From Solirubrobacteraceae bacterium (GTDB lineage Bacteria; Actinomycetota; Thermoleophilia; Solirubrobacterales; Solirubrobacteraceae), in the NCBI GenBank assembly GCA_030038955.1, contig JASHQV010000213.1, forward strand, positions 1-14,241: a DNA stretch of 14,241 nucleotides, given 5' to 3'. Shown here in pieces: positions 13,262 to 14,241 of the stretch. Each line of letters opens with the position of its first letter. The stretch's first letter is position 1. The notes beneath the pieces are model-generated. The model did not search any database. It worked only from the letters and a program-made list of their open reading frames with translations, and was not told where the DNA came from. The translations under genes were made by a program, and so were the position numbers.

Positions 13262-14241
13262 TCAGCGCTTGTGGTGCGCCCGGCGATCGTTGCCGCCGTG
13301 CCCGCTGCGACTGCTGCCGCTGCGGGTCGCGCGGCTGCCGCCTCGGGTCTTCGGGATGAGCTGGTAGATCTTGTCGTAGCCGCTCAGGTAGAGCGTCCCG
13401 GGATCGGCGATGATCGGCGTGAACGCGCCGTCGTGGAAGCGGAACACCACCTTTCCGGTGCGCGTGTTGAGCCCGAGTGTCCAGCGCGTCCCCAGGACCG
13501 AGTAGTACACGACCCCGTTGACGATCGTCGAGGAGCCGGAGATCCGCCCGCCCGACGGATGCGCCCAGCGGATCGCGCCCGAACGCGCGTTGAACGCGTA
13601 GAAGTCGCCGCTGTAGGAGCCCACGTAGACGGTCGGGCCAAGCCCGGGAACGTCGGCGACCGACGCCGACGCGTACACGTAGGCACCGGTCGAGGTCGAC
13701 CAGGCGAGCTGCCCGGTGCCGGCCGCGAACGAGTACACGAAGCCGTCGGTGTTGCCCATGTACACGCGCCCGAAGGCGATCGTCGGGGTCGCGTAGAAGT
13801 TGCCGCTGCCGAACCCGAACTGGCTGCCGCTGGTGCTGGTCACCCACACCTGATGGCCGTCGCGGGCGCGGATCGCGTACGCCCGGCCGGCGTAGTCGCC
13901 GAAGTACAGGATCCCGTGTGACAGCGCCAGCCCGCCCTTGACCGCGCCGCTGGCCTGGTAGGTCCACTCGACGTGGCCGGTGCTCACGTTCAGCGCGAAC
14001 ACGGTGCCGGCCTGGTCGCCGAAGTACACCGAGTGCCCGGAGATCAGCGGCGAGGACTCGCTGCCCGAGGGCAGGCTTCGCGACCAGACGACGCGGCCGG
14101 TCTGCATCGACAGCGCGTCGACGCTGCCGCCGCCCGGCGAGCTGCCGTGATCGGACAGGATCGGCACGACGATCAGCTGCTGGCGGCGGGCGATCGCCGG
14201 CGAGGCCGCCGACAGCGTGCCGAGGTGGGTCAGCCAGATCT
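13262..14241 (-). CDS. PQQ-like beta-propeller repeat protein (5' end outside window)
   Basis: The frame is open to the window edge, so the N-terminus and any signal peptide or anchor are missing. The visible 325 residues contain about six propeller blades of the PQQ/quinoprotein-like type, each ending in (V/L)YxG-x-x-x-G-x-(V/A)YA-(L/F/I)-x-x-x-(T/S)G-x-x-x-W. Examples are VYFGDQAGTVFALNVSTGHVEW, LYFGDYAGRAYAIRARDGHQVW and VYVGSYSGDFYAFNARSGAIRW. No quinoprotein catalytic domain is visible here, so it may be structural or an assembly protein (BamB-like fold) rather than a dehydrogenase. The protein ends in a basic Ser/Gly/Arg/His-rich tail of about 25 residues. An internal GTG at 14167 is not a credible start because the propeller sequence begins upstream. 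Confidence 0.88.
   Translation of the reverse strand, partial: IWLTHLGTLSAASPAIARRQQLIVVPILSDHGSSPGGGSVDALSMQTGRVVWSRSLPSGSESSPLISGHSVYFGDQAGTVFALNVSTGHVEWTYQASGAVKGGLALSHGILYFGDYAGRAYAIRARDGHQVWVTSTSGSQFGFGSGNFYATPTIAFGRVYMGNTDGFVYSFAAGTGQLAWSTSTGAYVYASASVADVPGLGPTVYVGSYSGDFYAFNARSGAIRWAHPSGGRISGSSTIVNGVVYYSVLGTRWTLGLNTRTGKVVFRFHDGAFTPIIADPGTLYLSGYDKIYQLIPKTRGGSRATRSGSSRSGHGGNDRRAHHKR

Overview
The window looks like a chromosomal segment of a high-GC actinobacterium, most plausibly class Thermoleophilia (Solirubrobacterales/Gaiellales). The reasons are the very high GC at third codon positions, actinobacterial-type rRNA, a histidine operon that uses the short HisG plus HisZ and is led by murA, and a PQQ-like propeller protein. 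The taxonomic call is an inference from gene content, not from a search.

Layout. Bases 1-390 are the 3' end of 23S rRNA. A spacer with two near-identical palindromes follows, then 5S rRNA (about 502-619) and a terminator-like hairpin. Bases 620-1673 are sparse: one small, lower-GC putative membrane protein (836-1174), then about 500 bases without a convincing gene but with a LexA-box-like palindrome. A RibD/DHFR-fold reductase (1674-2282, +) converges on an isocitrate/isopropylmalate dehydrogenase family gene (2304-3410, -). Just upstream of that dehydrogenase lies, on the other strand, what looks like the broken-off C-terminus of a zinc alcohol dehydrogenase. A secreted, six-cysteine protein of unknown family (3875-4810, +) and an HD-domain hydrolase (4929-5513, -) converge on a GC-rich hairpin and a 34-bp tandem duplication.

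The core of the window is one plus-strand run: murA-hisZ-hisG-hisD-hisB-hisH-hisA-hisF (5828-12955). Gaps are short and hisZ/hisG and hisH/hisA overlap, so it is probably one operon. It supplies the first step of histidine synthesis (HisG with its HisZ regulatory subunit), the ProFAR isomerase (HisA), the IGP synthase pair (HisH/HisF), the dehydratase (HisB) and the last enzyme (HisD). hisI, hisE, hisC and hisN are not in the window. MurA, the first committed enzyme of peptidoglycan synthesis, carries aspartate in place of the usual catalytic cysteine, a substitution known to make MurA insensitive to fosfomycin. A 162-170 bp element with perfect terminal inverted repeats sits directly upstream of murA.

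On the minus strand after hisF are an 82-residue protein with two Cys-rich zinc-binding-like modules around an AT-hook-like motif, and the 3' part of a PQQ-like beta-propeller gene that runs off the window. The 45-bp gap before the small protein contains a full match to the Gram-positive LexA (SOS) operator consensus, followed by a -10-like hexamer about ten bases from the ATG. This suggests a leaderless, damage-inducible, small DNA-binding protein. It is the most interesting candidate for something undescribed.
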